Assembly: GCF_024741795.1 (NCBI RefSeq)
Contig: NZ_CP102950.1
Span: 3,472,001-3,536,000, forward strand
Origin: Arthrobacter sp. CJ23
Lineage (GTDB): Bacteria; Actinomycetota; Actinomycetes; Actinomycetales; Micrococcaceae
Length of the DNA: 64,000 nt
Direction of reading: 5' to 3'
Part shown: positions 24,080 through 32,605 of the stretch, piece by piece
How positions within the stretch are numbered: position 1 is the first letter of the stretch
Layout of the letters: each line of letters opens with the position of its first letter
Position numbers and translations under genes: made by a program
Notes under the pieces: generated by a model
What the model saw: only the letters and a program-made list of their open reading frames with translations
Databases searched by the model: none
Told to the model about the DNA's origin: nothing

Positions 24080-25246
24080 CTAGCTGTTGATCTTGGCGAA
24101 GGCCTGCTCGAGGTCCGCGATCAGGTCCTCGGCTTCCTCGATGCCGCAGGAGAGACGGATGAGGTTGACCGGGACGGCCAGCTCGGTGCCTTTGACGGAG
24201 GCGTGCGTCATTTCGGAGGGATAGTTCATGAGGGACTCGATGCCGCCCAGGGACTCCGCCAGCGTGAACACCGAGGTGTTTTCCGCGACGGTGCGGGCTG
24301 CCGCCTCGCCGCCCTTGAACTGCACGGAGACCATGCCGCCGAACTTCTTCATCTGCTTCTTGGCGAGCTCGTGGCCGGGGTGGCTGGGCAGGCCCGGGTA
24401 CAGCACGGCCTCCACCTCGGGGCGCTGCAGCAGCCATTCGGCCACGGCCTGGCCGTTGTCGCTGTGCCGGTCCATGCGCACGCCGAGGGTCTTGAGGCCG
24501 CGCGTGGTCAGGAACGCGTCCATCGGGCCGGAAACGGCGCCGACGGCGAACTGGATGAAGCCGATCTTTTCGGCGAGTTCCACGTCCTTGACCACAATGG
24601 CGCCGCCTACCACGTCGGAGTGGCCTCCGATGTACTTGGTGGTGGAGTGGACCACCACGTCGGCACCCAGGGCGAGCGGGGTCTGCAGGTAGGGGGACGC
24701 GAAGGTGTTGTCGACCACCAGGAGGGCCCCGGCGTCGTGCGCCACGGCGGCGAGGGCCGCGATGTCGGTGATCTTCATCATCGGGTTGGAGGGGGTCTCC
24801 ACCCACACGATGCGGGTGTTGTTCGCCGCGACCGCCGCGGCGACGGCGTCGAGGTCGGACATGTCCACGGGCGTGTTGCCGATGCCCCAGCCGCCCAGGA
24901 CGCGGTTGATCAGCCGGTACGTGCCGCCGTAGGCATCGTTGCCGAGGACGATGTGGTCCCCCGGGCGGGCGATGGCCCGGATCAGGGAGTCTTCCGCGGC
25001 CAGGCCGGAGCTGAAGCTATAGGCGTGCGTGCCGCCTTCGAGGGCCGCCAGCTGTTCCTGCAGCGCATCGCGGGTAGGGTTGCCGCCGCGGCCGTACTCG
25101 TAGCCGTCGCGCAGATTGCCGATGCCGTCCTGGGCATAGGTGGAGCTGAAGTGCAGCGGCGGGACCACCGCGCCGGTGCGGGGTTCAAAGGCCTGTCCGG
25201 CGTGGACGGCGCGCGTGTTGAAGCCGGCGTTGTTGTTGGCAGACAT
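24080..25246 (-). CDS. metB: Cystathionine gamma-synthase/gamma-lyase family enzyme
   Basis: 388 residues, full length for the Cys/Met PLP family. Features: TRAVHAGQAFEPRTGAVVPP, YGRGGNPTRDALQEQLAALE, and the Schiff-base Lys in VVHSTTKYIGGHSDVVGG, followed by LGGIESLMNYPSEMTHASV and LIRLSCGIEEAEDLI. These segments fit MetB, which makes cystathionine from an acylated homoserine and cysteine; gamma-lyase (breaking cystathionine to cysteine) has near-identical sequence. Next to cbs (13 nt upstream), the reverse transsulfuration role is also plausible, giving homocysteine to cysteine in two steps. Confidence 0.88.
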   Translation of the reverse strand: MSANNNAGFNTRAVHAGQAFEPRTGAVVPPLHFSSTYAQDGIGNLRDGYEYGRGGNPTRDALQEQLAALEGGTHAYSFSSGLAAEDSLIRAIARPGDHIVLGNDAYGGTYRLINRVLGGWGIGNTPVDMSDLDAVAAAVAANNTRIVWVETPSNPMMKITDIAALAAVAHDAGALLVVDNTFASPYLQTPLALGADVVVHSTTKYIGGHSDVVGGAIVVKDVELAEKIGFIQFAVGAVSGPMDAFLTTRGLKTLGVRMDRHSDNGQAVAEWLLQRPEVEAVLYPGLPSHPGHELAKKQMKKFGGMVSVQFKGGEAAARTVAENTSVFTLAESLGGIESLMNYPSEMTHASVKGTELAVPVNLIRLSCGIEEAEDLIADLEQAFAKINS

Positions 25247-25259
25247 GGGGGCTCCTATT

Positions 25260-26645
25260 TCAGTGGCTCAAGTAGGCGAGAAGGTCGTGGCGGGTCAGGA
25301 TGCCCACGGGGGCGCCCACGAATGTCACCATCACGGTGTCGACGTCGGAGAGCAGCTCACGCGCGGCGGAGATGGTCTCGAGGGAGCCGATCACCGGCAG
25401 CCGTTCGCCCATGTGCTGGGAAATCTTGTCCGTGAGCTTGGCTTCGCCGCGGAAGAGGCGGGTGGTGAGGGTGCGCTCGTCCACGGCACCCAGGACCTCG
25501 CCCATCACCACGGGCGGTTCCTGCGAAAGCACGGGGATGTGGCTGACGCCGAATTCGTTCATGATGTTGATGACGTCGCGGACGGTCTCGTTGGGGTGGA
25601 TGTGCACCAGGGCGGGCATTTCGCCGGTCTTGGACTTGAGCACCTCGCCCACGGACTGCTCCTCGCCGCCGGAGAGGAAACCGTAGGAGCGCATCCACTG
25701 GTCGTTGAAGATCTTGGCCAGGTAGCCGCGGCCCGAGTCCGGGAGGATGACCACCACGACGGCGCTCTCCGGCAGATCGCGGGCGGTCTGCAGTGCGGCC
25801 ACCACGGCCATGCCGGAGGAGCCGCCCACCAGGAGGCCTTCCTCGCGGGCCAGGCGCCGGGTCATGGAGAAGGAATCGGCGTCGCTCACGGCGATGACGT
25901 CATCCGGCACGGACTTGTCGTAGTTCGCCGGCCACATGTCCTCGCCGACGCCCTCCACGAAGTACGGCCGGCCGGTGCCGCCCGAGTAGACAGAGCCCTC
26001 CGGGTCGGCGCCGATCACCTTGACGCGGCCGCCGTCGGACTCGGGACGGCCGGCGGAGATGTCCTTGAGGTAGCGGCCGGTGCCGGTGATGGTGCCGCCC
26101 GTGCCGGCACCGATCACCACATGGGTGACCGTGCCGTCCGTGTCGCGCCAGATTTCGGGGCCGGTGGACTCGTAGTGGCTGCCCGGGGCCGCCGGATTGG
26201 AGAACTGGTCCGGCTTGTAAGCGCCGGGAATCTCGGCGACGAGCCGGTCCGAGACGCTGTAGTAGCTTTGCGGGCTGTCCGGGGCGACGGCGGTGGGGGT
26301 CACCACCACCTCGGCGCCGTAGGCCTGGAGGACCGCACGCTTGTCCTCGCCCACCTTGTCCGGCACCACGAAGATGCACTTGTAGCCCTTTTGCTGGGCC
26401 ACAAGCGCCAGGCCCACCCCGGTGTTGCCCGAGGTCGGCTCCACAATGGTGCCGCCCGGCAGGAGCTTGCCCTCCCGTTCGGCCTCTTCGATCATCTTCA
26501 CCGCGATGCGGTCCTTGATGGATCCGCCGGGATTGACGTACTCCAGCTTGACCAGGACGGTGGCTTTGATGCCTTCCGTGACGTGGTTGAGCTTGATGAG
26601 CGGCGTGTTGCCGATGAGGTCCAATACGGACTGGGCGTACTTCAT
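25260..26645 (-). CDS. cbs: Cystathionine beta-synthase
   Basis: 461 residues from the ATG at 26645 (MKYAQSVLDLIGNTPLIKLN). The PLP domain occupies about 1-325: Schiff-base Lys in NPGGSIKDRIA, the SGNTG loop in VEPTSGNTGVGLA, and the phosphate-binding GAGTGGTITG. Residues about 335-461 are a pair of CBS modules (MNEFGVSHIPVLS; VGAPVGILTRHDLLAYL), which may bind S-adenosylmethionine or nucleotides. It condenses serine with homocysteine to cystathionine. It forms an operon with metB. No haem-binding N-terminal extension is present, as usual in bacteria. Upstream ribosome-site signals are weak. Confidence 0.93.
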   Translation of the reverse strand: MKYAQSVLDLIGNTPLIKLNHVTEGIKATVLVKLEYVNPGGSIKDRIAVKMIEEAEREGKLLPGGTIVEPTSGNTGVGLALVAQQKGYKCIFVVPDKVGEDKRAVLQAYGAEVVVTPTAVAPDSPQSYYSVSDRLVAEIPGAYKPDQFSNPAAPGSHYESTGPEIWRDTDGTVTHVVIGAGTGGTITGTGRYLKDISAGRPESDGGRVKVIGADPEGSVYSGGTGRPYFVEGVGEDMWPANYDKSVPDDVIAVSDADSFSMTRRLAREEGLLVGGSSGMAVVAALQTARDLPESAVVVVILPDSGRGYLAKIFNDQWMRSYGFLSGGEEQSVGEVLKSKTGEMPALVHIHPNETVRDVINIMNEFGVSHIPVLSQEPPVVMGEVLGAVDERTLTTRLFRGEAKLTDKISQHMGERLPVIGSLETISAARELLSDVDTVMVTFVGAPVGILTRHDLLAYLSH

Positions 26646-26693
26646 AGGTACAAAGCTACCGCGAAGCGGCACCGTGTCCGTGGCGCCGGTCTC

Positions 26694-27104
26694 CTATGCA
26701 GTGCCGGTGTCCCCGGCATCTCCGGCCGGAAGGTTCTCCCACAGCCCCAGGATGTTGCCCTCGGTGTCCTTGAAGTAGGCGTAGAAGCCCATTCCCGGGA
26801 CCGAATCCTTGGGCTTGACCACGGTGCCGCCCAGCGATTCGATCTGTGCCAGGGACGCGTCAATGTCCTCCACGTCCACGGTGATGATGGGGGTCTTCAG
26901 ATCGCCCTCGCGCGGAAACAGGGCACCGTTGATGGCTCCGGGGGCGCTTGGCATGCCCGTGGTCTCATCCGACGGTGTGGTGATGGCGATCGTGTAGTCC
27001 ATTTCCGGCATGGCGTTCAGCGTCCAGCCAAAGGCGCCTTCGTAGAAACTGTTGGCCCGGCCCTGGTCGTCCGCCGGGATTTCGAAATGCACCACTCCAG
27101 CCAC
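26694..27104 (-). CDS. VOC family (glyoxalase-like) protein
   Basis: 136 residues. The GTG at 27104 is preferred because AAGGAG lies 6 nt upstream; the longer frame has no site. Two beta-alpha-beta-beta-beta units are visible: VHFEIPADDQGRANSFYEGA with WTLNAMPEMDYTIAI, and IITVDVEDIDASLAQIESLG with FYAYFKDTEGNILGLWEN. The metal-site positions His, Glu and the final Glu can be picked out. The function of such single-domain VOC proteins is varied (glyoxalase, dioxygenase, antibiotic resistance) and cannot be set here. It lies 48 nt upstream of cbs and may be cotranscribed. Confidence 0.83.
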   Translation of the reverse strand: MAGVVHFEIPADDQGRANSFYEGAFGWTLNAMPEMDYTIAITTPSDETTGMPSAPGAINGALFPREGDLKTPIITVDVEDIDASLAQIESLGGTVVKPKDSVPGMGFYAYFKDTEGNILGLWENLPAGDAGDTGTA

Positions 27105-27236
27105 TGCGTTCTCCTTGGATTGCGGTAGGGAAGGCACGGACGCCCCGCGCCACACGATGGAGTCTAACCCGGGTGCCTGCGGACCGTAAGGGGCACCGGA
27201 CGCCGCGCTGTCGCACGCTCATGGGACCATGAATAG

Positions 27237-28211
27237 ATGACCATCGCCGACGCCCCGCCGGCTGCAGCGGCCGCGGCCGACGCAGCCGTCCGCTGGCATG
27301 CCGGCGCTCCGTTCGACCTCCTGCAGAGCCTCGGCACACTGATGCGCGGCAACGGCGATCCCTCCTTTGCTGCCCGCCCGGACGGGCTGTGGATGGCGTT
27401 CACGACGCCGGAAGGCCCGGCCACGCTGCGGCTCACCGCGGCCGGAACGGGCACGGACACGCACGTCGATGCCCAGGCGTGGGGTCCCGGCGCCGGCCCG
27501 GCCGTGGCCGGCGTACCGCGCCTGCTGGGCGCCGACGACGATTGGTCGGCCTTCGACGAGCCGGCGTTCCACGGCACGCTCCCCCGCCTGGTCACCGAGG
27601 CCCGACGCCGGAACCCGGCCGTGCGGCTGCCCTCCACAGGCCGGGTGGTCGACTCCCTCGTGCCCACCATCCTGGAGCAGAAGGTCACCACCATCGAGGC
27701 CCGCCGCGGCTACCGCTACCTCATGTACGGCTACGGCACCCCGGCCCCCGGGCCGCTCACCCCGCCCGGGCTCCTCGTCGCGCCCACCCCGGCGCAGTGG
27801 CTGGCCATCCCGTCCTGGGCGTGGCACAAGGCCGGCGTCGGGCCCCAGCGTTCCGCGACCGTCATGCGGGCGCTGCGCTCCGCCGTCGCGCTTGAACGCC
27901 TGGCCGCGCTGGACGCTGGGCAAGCGGGCGCCAAGCTGCAGACGATCCCCGGGATCGGGATCTGGACCGCCGCCGAGGTGGTGCAGCGGACCCATGGCTG
28001 CCCTGATTCGGTATCGGTGGGCGACTACCACCTCGCCTCGTACGTGGGCTACGCCCTGACCGGGCGCAAGACCGACGACGCCGGCATGCTTGCCCTGCTG
28101 GAACCGTGGCGGGGGCACCGGCAACGCGTGGTGCGCATGCTCGGCCTCAGCGGCTTCCGCAAGCCCGCCTTCGGCCCGCGCATGACCATCCAGGACCACC
28201 GCCGCCACTGA
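27237..28211 (+). CDS. HhH-GPD family DNA glycosylase (AlkA-like 3-methyladenine glycosylase)
   Basis: 324 residues. The C-terminal half has the helix-hairpin-helix LQTIPGIGIWTAAEVVQRT followed by the Gly/Pro-rich loop and catalytic Asp in SVSVGDYHLASYVGYAL, the standard AlkA/MutY/Ogg arrangement without an iron-sulfur cluster. The helical segment VDSLVPTILEQKVTTIEA is the family QKV motif. It would excise alkylated or oxidised bases in base-excision repair. The N-terminal 110 residues are less conserved, as in AlkA. It is divergent from the VOC gene. Confidence 0.85.
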   Translation: MTIADAPPAAAAAADAAVRWHAGAPFDLLQSLGTLMRGNGDPSFAARPDGLWMAFTTPEGPATLRLTAAGTGTDTHVDAQAWGPGAGPAVAGVPRLLGADDDWSAFDEPAFHGTLPRLVTEARRRNPAVRLPSTGRVVDSLVPTILEQKVTTIEARRGYRYLMYGYGTPAPGPLTPPGLLVAPTPAQWLAIPSWAWHKAGVGPQRSATVMRALRSAVALERLAALDAGQAGAKLQTIPGIGIWTAAEVVQRTHGCPDSVSVGDYHLASYVGYALTGRKTDDAGMLALLEPWRGHRQRVVRMLGLSGFRKPAFGPRMTIQDHRRH

Positions 28212-28217
28212 GCCAAA

Positions 28218-28282
28218 GCAACGCGGGGTCACTTACGGCCCATCCGAGCCTAGCAACATGGGCCGTAAGTGACCCCGCGTTG
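28218..28282. repeat. Palindromic element, copy 1
   Basis: Left arm 28218-28243 (begins GCAACGCGGGGTCACTTACG) and right arm 28258-28282 are perfect complements over 25 bp around a 14-nt loop. The same arms occur again at 28946-29010 with a different loop. The stem is far longer than a normal terminator. Confidence 0.9.
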
Positions 28283-28286
28283 TCCT

Positions 28287-28890
28287 TCAGAGGGCACGGA
28301 GCTTCGCCTTCTTGATCTTGGCGATGAGGCCGGTGAATCCTTCAGCGAGATCGTCTGCGTTGGCCTTGAAGTAGGACCAGCCAGCGCTGGTGAAGGCTTC
28401 GTCCCGGCGGATATCCCGCGTCTGACGATCCCGTGTCAGGTGAGGGGCGCCGTCATACTGCACGGCGATCCTGAAGCCAGGTCCGGGATGGGACCGATAC
28501 TGGGATGCCGTCGATTTCCACGACCTCGCCCGGGATCACCCGCACACGATGGCCTGTCACCCCGGCGCCCCTGACCCTGGGTAGTTCATGGGGCTTGCTG
28601 AGGTGGATCGTTTCCTCGTTTCCCTGCCACGGCGGCAGGCCAAGCCCCGTGAGCAGCGCGGCGCTCTCATGGGAAACCCAGGCTCCCGGCGTCGCCGCCG
28701 CCAGGACACGGGCGCGTTCGGCAAACGCAAACTCGCGGCCGGCAGGCAGGTGGATTAGCCGTCCGCCGTCGAACACGTCCTTGGCGCGAAGGCGCTTGGG
28801 CGCGATGCCCAGCATCCGGGACTCATGGACCGTGAACGGCCGGGTGGCGAGTGTCTCCGGAAGGGGCGTGATGCGGACCATGTGCACCAT
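28287..28890 (-). pseudogene. Broken DUF559-type endonuclease-like gene
   Basis: The 5' part (28890 down to about 28455) reads as an AbiEi/DUF559-associated N-terminal half: VHESRMLGIAPKRLRAKDVF, TPGAWVSHESAALLTGLGLP and EVVEIDGIPVSVPSRTW. It then hits a stop. In another frame the tail resumes as RIAVQYDGAPHLTRDRQTRD, DIRRDEAFTSAGW and ends at TGA 28287. That tail is the conserved end of DUF559 (vsr-like) domains, with the Asp of the nuclease site in QYDGAPH. About 100 residues between the halves are missing and the frame is shifted, so it is a deletion pseudogene. It is flanked on both sides by identical palindromes. Confidence 0.7.
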
Positions 28891-28945
28891 TGTGTCTATG
28901 CCACGCGGGGGATATTGAGTTATCCACAGGCCGACTTCCCTTCAA

Positions 28946-29010
28946 GCAACGCGGGGTCACTTACGGCCCATGTTGGTGGCCAGGATGGGCCGTAAGTGAC
29001 CCCGCGTTGC
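28946..29010. repeat. Palindromic element, copy 2
   Basis: Arms 28946-28971 and 28985-29010 are perfect 26-bp complements around a 13-nt loop. The arms match those of copy 1 at 28218-28282 base for base over 25 bp; only the loops differ. Confidence 0.9.
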
Positions 29011-29034
29011 AGTAGAAGGAGTCGGGAGCACGAA

Positions 29035-30711
29035 CTAGAGCCCCAGGCGGGCCACCGCTTCCTGGCGCATGTCCACCTTGCGGACCTTGCCGGAGACTGT
29101 CATGGGGAAGGTCTCACGGATGTCCACGTAGCGCGGGATCTTGTAGTGGGCCAGCCGGCCGCGGCAGAACTCCTGCACGCCTTCCAGGTCCAGGGGTTCA
29201 GCCCCGGGCTTGAGGATGATGCAGGCCATGAGCTCTTCGCCGTACTTGGCGTCCGGGACGCCGATCACCTGCACGTCCTGGATGGCGGGGTGCTGGTACA
29301 GGAACTCCTCGATCTCGCGCGGGTAGATGTTCTCGCCGCCGCGGATCACCAGGTCCTTGATCCGGCCCTCGATCACCACGTAGCCGTCCTCGTCCATGCG
29401 GGCGAGATCGCCGGTATGCATCCAGCCCTCGGCGTCGATGGCCTCGGCCGTCTTGTCCGGCTGGCCCCAGTAGCCCTGCATCACCGCGTAGCCGCGCGTG
29501 CACAATTCGCCGATCCCGCCGCGTTGGAGCACTTCGTCCGTGCCGGGATCCACGATCTTCGATTCAAGCAGCGGCATGGTGCGCCCCACCGTGGTGGTCC
29601 GCTGTTCCAAGGTGTCGCCCGCCCGCGTCATGGTGGACACGGGCGAGGTCTCCGTCATGCCGTAGCAAATGGCCACATCCCGCATGTTCATCTCGTCGAT
29701 GACGCGGCGCATGACCTCGATGGGACACAGCGATCCGGCCATCACGCCGGTACGCAGCGTGGAGAGGTCATAGGAGGCGAAGTCCGGCAGCGCCAGCTCG
29801 GCGATGAACATGGTGGGCACCCCGTACAGCGAGGTGCCGCCGAAGTCCTGCACCGCCTCCAGCGCGGCGGCGGGGCTGAAACCGCGGCCGGGAATGATGG
29901 TGGCGGCGCCGAAGCTGAGGGCATTCAGGTTCCCGATGACCATGCCGAAGCAGTGGTAGAACGGCACCGGCAGCACCACGCGGTCGTGCTCGGTGTAGCC
30001 GAGGAGCCGGCCGATCTGGTGGCCGTTGTTGAGGATGTTGTGGTGCGTCAGCGTGGCGCCCTTGGGGAAGCCCGTGGTGCCGGAGGTGTACTGCAGGTTG
30101 ATGGGATCGTGCGGGTCGAGTTCCGCCATCCGGTCCCGGAGCGCGGAGGGCCCGACGCCGTCAGCGTGGGTCAGCAGCTCGCCGTACGTCAGTTCGGGGC
30201 TGCTTTCCGGGACGCCGGGGGTCAGTCCGATGGCCGGATCACCGGGCAGGAACACGATTTCACGCAGCTCCGGACAGTTGGCCAGGGCCTGCCGCGCCAT
30301 GCCGACGTAGTCGCTGTTCTTGTCCGACGGCGCCACCACCAGGGTGCGCATGGCGTTCTGCTTGACCACGAATTCGAGTTCGTGGCTGCGGTACGCGGGG
30401 TTGACGTTCACCAGCACGGCGCCGGCCTTCGCCGTCGCGTACTGCAGGATGGTCCACTCGGCACAGTTGGGGCTCCAGATGCCGATCCGCTCGCCCTTCG
30501 CGACGCCCAGGGCGAGCAGGGCGCGGGCTAGGTGGTCGACGTCGTCGTTCAGTTTCTGGTAGCTCCAGCGGCGGGCATCCCCGCCCGGCACGCTGGCCGC
30601 CTCGATGAGCGCGTCCCGGAGGGGAAACTGCGCGGCGACGCGTTCAAAGTTGGCCCCGATGGTCTCGTCGAGCAGGGAGACGTCAGTGTCTCCGGCGGTG
30701 TAGGAAAGCAT
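29035..30711 (-). CDS. AMP-binding acyl-CoA synthetase (FadD-like)
   Basis: 558 residues, full length for the ANL family. The ATP loop is YTSGTTGFPKGATLTHHN, followed by the aromatic-rich core VPFYHCFGMVIGN and adenylate-site ICYGMTETSPVS. The hinge is GWMHTGDLARMDEDGYVVIEGRIKD, and the catalytic Lys lies in MTVSGKVRKVDM near the C-terminus. It activates a fatty or other carboxylic acid to an acyl-CoA. Chain-length preference is unknown. A palindrome sits 45 nt upstream. Neighbours do not form an obvious beta-oxidation set, though an acyl-CoA thioesterase lies at 36088. Confidence 0.9.
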   Translation of the reverse strand: MLSYTAGDTDVSLLDETIGANFERVAAQFPLRDALIEAASVPGGDARRWSYQKLNDDVDHLARALLALGVAKGERIGIWSPNCAEWTILQYATAKAGAVLVNVNPAYRSHELEFVVKQNAMRTLVVAPSDKNSDYVGMARQALANCPELREIVFLPGDPAIGLTPGVPESSPELTYGELLTHADGVGPSALRDRMAELDPHDPINLQYTSGTTGFPKGATLTHHNILNNGHQIGRLLGYTEHDRVVLPVPFYHCFGMVIGNLNALSFGAATIIPGRGFSPAAALEAVQDFGGTSLYGVPTMFIAELALPDFASYDLSTLRTGVMAGSLCPIEVMRRVIDEMNMRDVAICYGMTETSPVSTMTRAGDTLEQRTTTVGRTMPLLESKIVDPGTDEVLQRGGIGELCTRGYAVMQGYWGQPDKTAEAIDAEGWMHTGDLARMDEDGYVVIEGRIKDLVIRGGENIYPREIEEFLYQHPAIQDVQVIGVPDAKYGEELMACIILKPGAEPLDLEGVQEFCRGRLAHYKIPRYVDIRETFPMTVSGKVRKVDMRQEAVARLGL

Positions 30712-30755
30712 GAGGGCACGCTACCAATTGCACGGGCGCAAGAGAAGACTTTTGC

Positions 30756-30767
30756 TAGGAAGTCCTA
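30756..30767. promoter_or_regulatory. Candidate operator of the acyl-CoA synthetase gene
   Basis: TAGGA-ag-TCCTA, a perfect 5-bp-arm repeat in the promoter region 45 nt from the start codon. Short palindromes like this are usual targets of TetR-type regulators of acyl-CoA genes; no regulator is adjacent. Confidence 0.35.
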
Positions 30768-30813
30768 TTAACTATTTTCGGCCGACCGACGCTCCCCCGG
30801 TAAGGTGATTTCC

Positions 30814-31092
30814 ATGAGTGCACCCATCGACCTGCAGGCCACGTTCATCCCCAACAACGGCGAGTTCTTCCGCGTGAAGCTGGCCCTGGAAATCGCCATC
30901 GAAGAGGTTGTGAACGAGCCCGGCTGCCTGCGCTATGAGCTCACGGAAGCCACCGAGGAGAAGCTGGTCTTGACCGAGCAGTGGGCCTCCCAGGAAGACC
31001 TGGAAAAGCACTCCAGGGGCATCGCCGTGCAGGACCTCGAAGAGTCCCTCAGCGCCCTGCTCGCCGAGCCCGTCCAGCTCGTCCGCCTCTAG
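30814..31092 (+). CDS. Antibiotic biosynthesis monooxygenase (ABM) family protein
   Basis: 92 residues from the ATG at 30814 (AAGGTG upstream), a single ferredoxin-like ABM domain with VNEPGCLRYELTEATEEKLV, LTEQWASQEDLEKHS and a terminal helix. YgiN-like members oxidise quinols or act as small oxygenases without cofactor. It lies in a tail-to-tail 4-bp overlap with the thioredoxin gene. Substrate not known. Confidence 0.85.
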   Translation: MSAPIDLQATFIPNNGEFFRVKLALEIAIEEVVNEPGCLRYELTEATEEKLVLTEQWASQEDLEKHSRGIAVQDLEESLSALLAEPVQLVRL

Positions 31093-31466
31093 CTTTCCTG
31101 GGCCTCGGCGCGCTGCTTGGCCACGTGGGCGTGGACTTCTTCCATGTCCAAGCCCTTCACGGCTTCAATGACCTGCTCCAGCTGCGGGCCGTTGAGCGCG
31201 CCGGGCTGCGAGAAGACGAGGACCTTTTCGCGGAAGGCCATGAGCGTGGGGATCGAGGAGATGCCGGCCTCGGCGGCCAACTGCTGCTCGGCCTCAGTGT
31301 CCACCTTGGCGAAGAAGACGTCGCCGTGCTTCTCGGAGGAAGCTTCGTATGTGGGCGCGAACTGGCGGCACGGGCCGCACCATGCAGCCCAGAAATCCAC
31401 CAGGACAATGTCATTGCCCTCGATGGTCGATGCGAACTGTTCGCCGGTGATGTCAACTGTAGCCAT
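31089..31466 (-). CDS. trxA: Thioredoxin
   Basis: 125 residues. The active site is VDFWAAWCGPCRQFAP (Cys30/Cys33), and the cis-proline segment is ISSIPTLMAF. It is slightly longer than E. coli TrxA, with a charged C-terminal extension (EEVHAHVAKQRAEAQES). It reduces protein disulfides in the cytoplasm with electrons from thioredoxin reductase. No signal peptide. The extension is common in actinobacterial TrxA homologues; its role is unclear. Confidence 0.92.
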   Translation of the reverse strand: MATVDITGEQFASTIEGNDIVLVDFWAAWCGPCRQFAPTYEASSEKHGDVFFAKVDTEAEQQLAAEAGISSIPTLMAFREKVLVFSQPGALNGPQLEQVIEAVKGLDMEEVHAHVAKQRAEAQES

Positions 31467-31550
31467 GCTTCCACGGTACGCGACCCGCCGCAGGAAGTCC
31501 CTTCGATGAAGGCGATGTTCGCTCCCCGGTAAACCGGGAATAAAGCGCGC

Positions 31551-31587
31551 GACGGCGGCCTCCCCCTCGTGAGGGACGGCCGCCGTC
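31551..31587 (-). terminator. Terminator hairpin of the GH109/NEW3 operon
   Basis: GACGGCGGCC pairs with GGCCGCCGTC, extended inside by TCCC/GGGA, 28 nt downstream of the secreted NEW3 protein stop codon. Confidence 0.7.
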
Positions 31588-31614
31588 GGCGTTTCATCGC
31601 TTGCCCGGCGCCGC

Positions 31615-32592
31615 CTACTTCACGAAGGCGACGTCGAAGAGGTGAACACCGCCGTTGGACGGCAGGGTCACCATCTCCACCGTCTTGGCGGGGTCGATGG
31701 CGATGGAGTTGGCGAAGACGCGGTACTGGTAGTTCGCATTGGCGTAGCCGGCGGGCGTGTTGCGTCCGTCGGTGGCGATCACCAGGGTGGCGTTGTGGTT
31801 GGTGGCATTTTCAACTGACCAGTTGGGGAAGCCGAAGTTCCCGGTGCTGCTGGAGCCGTCGGAGTACCAGACCGTGACGGTTCCTACCGCGGAACCGATT
31901 CCGGAACCGAGGAATGCCAGCTTGCTGCCCTGCCCCGGCAGCCTGATGGTCTTGCCGCCGCCGGCGGCGTTGTCCGCCGCCCCGGGCTGGACCGCAGGCC
32001 AGGTGAACTTTGCCCCGAGCGCCTCAACCGTGCTGCCCGGGGTCACGCCCTTGAGGGCCAGCTGTTCCGCCGAGAAGCTGTTCCGTTCGCCGTCGAAGTT
32101 TCCGGCCGGGATGCTGGCCAGGCTGGTGACCCCCACGTTGTTGTACGCCGCCGCGAGGTTGGGCAGGGCGTCCCCGGAGAACTGGTTGCGGACGCCGCTT
32201 GCGGTTCCGGCACCGTCACCGCCCTTGTAGCTGGCGGTTGCCGTGAACTGGCGCAGGGTGAATCCTGCCGGCTGCGAGGGCACGTGGATCTGGTAGTCCA
32301 GCACCACCGAGTCTCCGGCGCCCAGGTCCTTCTTCACGTCCTGGCTTGCGGGGTAGAGCGTCCAGCCGACGGGCCCCGCCAGCCGCACGGAAAGTCTGCT
32401 GAGCTTTGCAGGGCTGTTGTTCTGCACGGTGACTTTGACGGGCACGACGGCGGGCCCGGCCAGGCTGACTTCGGCGATGGAGACGTCCACCGCCTGACCG
32501 GCTGCCATGGCAGGTCCGGCGGTGGCGGCGGTGCCGCCCGCAAGCAGCAGGGCGGTGGCGAGCGTTCCGAGGATTCGGGTGATGTTGCGCAT
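31615..32592 (-). CDS. Secreted NEW3/NPCBM-like carbohydrate-binding protein
   Basis: 325 residues with a Sec signal peptide (basic start, then LATALLLAGG, cleavage near TAGPAMAA). Residues about 40-130 are a NEW3 domain (VPVKVTVQNNSPAKLSRLSV, GPVGWTLYPAS, AGFTLRQFTATASY). The rest is a beta-sandwich module with AAYNNVGVTSLASIPAGNFD, GERNSFSAEQLALKGV and a final FDVAFVK. This combination usually sits at the end of actinobacterial glycosidases; here it is a free protein. It follows the GH109-like gene after 13 nt and probably helps bind the glycan substrate outside the cell. Confidence 0.75.
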   Translation of the reverse strand: MRNITRILGTLATALLLAGGTAATAGPAMAAGQAVDVSIAEVSLAGPAVVPVKVTVQNNSPAKLSRLSVRLAGPVGWTLYPASQDVKKDLGAGDSVVLDYQIHVPSQPAGFTLRQFTATASYKGGDGAGTASGVRNQFSGDALPNLAAAYNNVGVTSLASIPAGNFDGERNSFSAEQLALKGVTPGSTVEALGAKFTWPAVQPGAADNAAGGGKTIRLPGQGSKLAFLGSGIGSAVGTVTVWYSDGSSSTGNFGFPNWSVENATNHNATLVIATDGRNTPAGYANANYQYRVFANSIAIDPAKTVEMVTLPSNGGVHLFDVAFVK

Positions 32593-32605
32593 GGTCGGTC
32601 CTTTC

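Noticed and set aside
22506..24806. Long minus frame across the GT87 gene and part of metB
   Set aside because: It overlaps two complete genes in a different frame and encodes Arg/Gly/Ala-rich nonsense.
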